Positions 6,424 to 6,695 of a stretch of DNA of 6,695 nucleotides are shown here, in pieces. A program made the position numbers and the translations under genes. Location: assembly GCA_022710245.1 (NCBI GenBank), contig JAKLHH010000430.1, positions 1-6,695 of the forward strand. Reading direction: 5' to 3'. The notes below the pieces were generated by a model. It was not told the DNA's origin. It saw only the letters and a list, made by a program, of their open reading frames with translations, and ran no database searches. The DNA comes from Myxococcota bacterium (GTDB lineage: Bacteria > Myxococcota > Polyangia > GCA-2747355 > JAKLHH01). Position 1 is the stretch's first letter. The number at the start of each line of letters is the position of its first letter.

Positions 6424-6695
6424 ATGCGCGTCCTCGCCGCCGTCATCGATCGGCACGGTCCGCCCGCCGAGGTCGTGCGCCTCGAGGAGCAGGAGCTCTG
6501 CCCGCCGGGTCCGGGCGAGGTGCGCGTCGGCATGCGCTGCGCCTCCCTCGACCCTGCCGACGTGAACCTGATCGAGGGGAGCTACGGGCGTCGCCCGGGT
6601 TCGTTCCCGGCGATCTGCGGTCACCAGGGCGCTGGCGTCGTCGAGGAGGTCGGCGCGGGGGTGACGGGGCTCCAGGTCGGCCAGTGGGTGCGGCC
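6424..6695 (+). CDS. N-terminal part of a medium-chain reductase, MECR/Etr1-like 2-enoyl thioester reductase (cut by right edge)
   Basis: Ninety complete codons are visible before the window ends. The sequence begins MRVLAAVIDRHGPPAEVV and continues with LDPADVNLIEGSYGRRPG (42-59), then ICGHQGAGVVEEVGAGVTGLQVGQWV (64-89). This is the N-terminal GroES-like half of the medium-chain dehydrogenase/reductase superfamily. The DPADVNLIEGSYG stretch corresponds to NPSDINxIQGxYG of mitochondrial-type 2-enoyl thioester reductases, in which the tyrosine (here Tyr 54) is catalytic. The zinc-ligand Cys of alcohol dehydrogenases is absent, and GHQG replaces the zinc-type GHEx. A quinone oxidoreductase of the same superfamily is the main alternative, because the NADPH-binding half is missing. 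The ATG lies three bases after the lplA stop in the same frame, with no clear Shine-Dalgarno sequence, so translation is probably coupled. Confidence 0.75.
   Translation, partial: MRVLAAVIDRHGPPAEVVRLEEQELCPPGPGEVRVGMRCASLDPADVNLIEGSYGRRPGSFPAICGHQGAGVVEEVGAGVTGLQVGQWVR

Overview
The window holds most of one operon on the + strand, built around a pyruvate dehydrogenase-type 2-oxo acid dehydrogenase complex. In order it encodes a fused E1 alpha-beta subunit, an E2 acyltransferase, an E3 dihydrolipoyl dehydrogenase and a lipoate-protein ligase, followed by the start of a medium-chain reductase cut by the right edge. A partial gene of unknown function is cut by the left edge. Base composition is very GC-rich, with nearly all codons ending in G or C. 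With the Gram-positive/mitochondrial-style PDH and the alpha-beta fusion, this suggests a GC-rich bacterium such as a myxobacterium or related deltaproteobacterial-type lineage. That placement is an inference and is not secure.

Layout: bases 1-273 are the C-terminal end of an unrecognised protein. Bases 274-414 are the only substantial intergenic region. It carries a short perfect inverted repeat followed by a TATAAG hexamer, a plausible promoter/operator for the operon. From 415 on, genes follow on one strand with gaps of 28, 73, 67 and 3 bases and no visible terminator between them, so they are probably co-transcribed.

How they fit together: E1 (thiamine diphosphate) decarboxylates the 2-oxo acid and passes the acyl group to the lipoyl-lysine of E2. 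E2 transfers it to CoA, and E3 reoxidises dihydrolipoamide with FAD and NAD+. The lipoate ligase could attach the lipoyl cofactor that E2 needs. The last gene resembles mitochondrial 2-enoyl thioester reductases (MECR/Etr1), enzymes that in mitochondria help make the octanoyl precursor of lipoate. If that assignment holds, the operon would combine the complex with functions supplying and attaching its cofactor.

The core genes are well-known families and I see no clearly undescribed system. The points most worth a second look are the E1 fusion, the dyad in front of the operon, and the lipoate ligase plus MECR-like reductase pairing.
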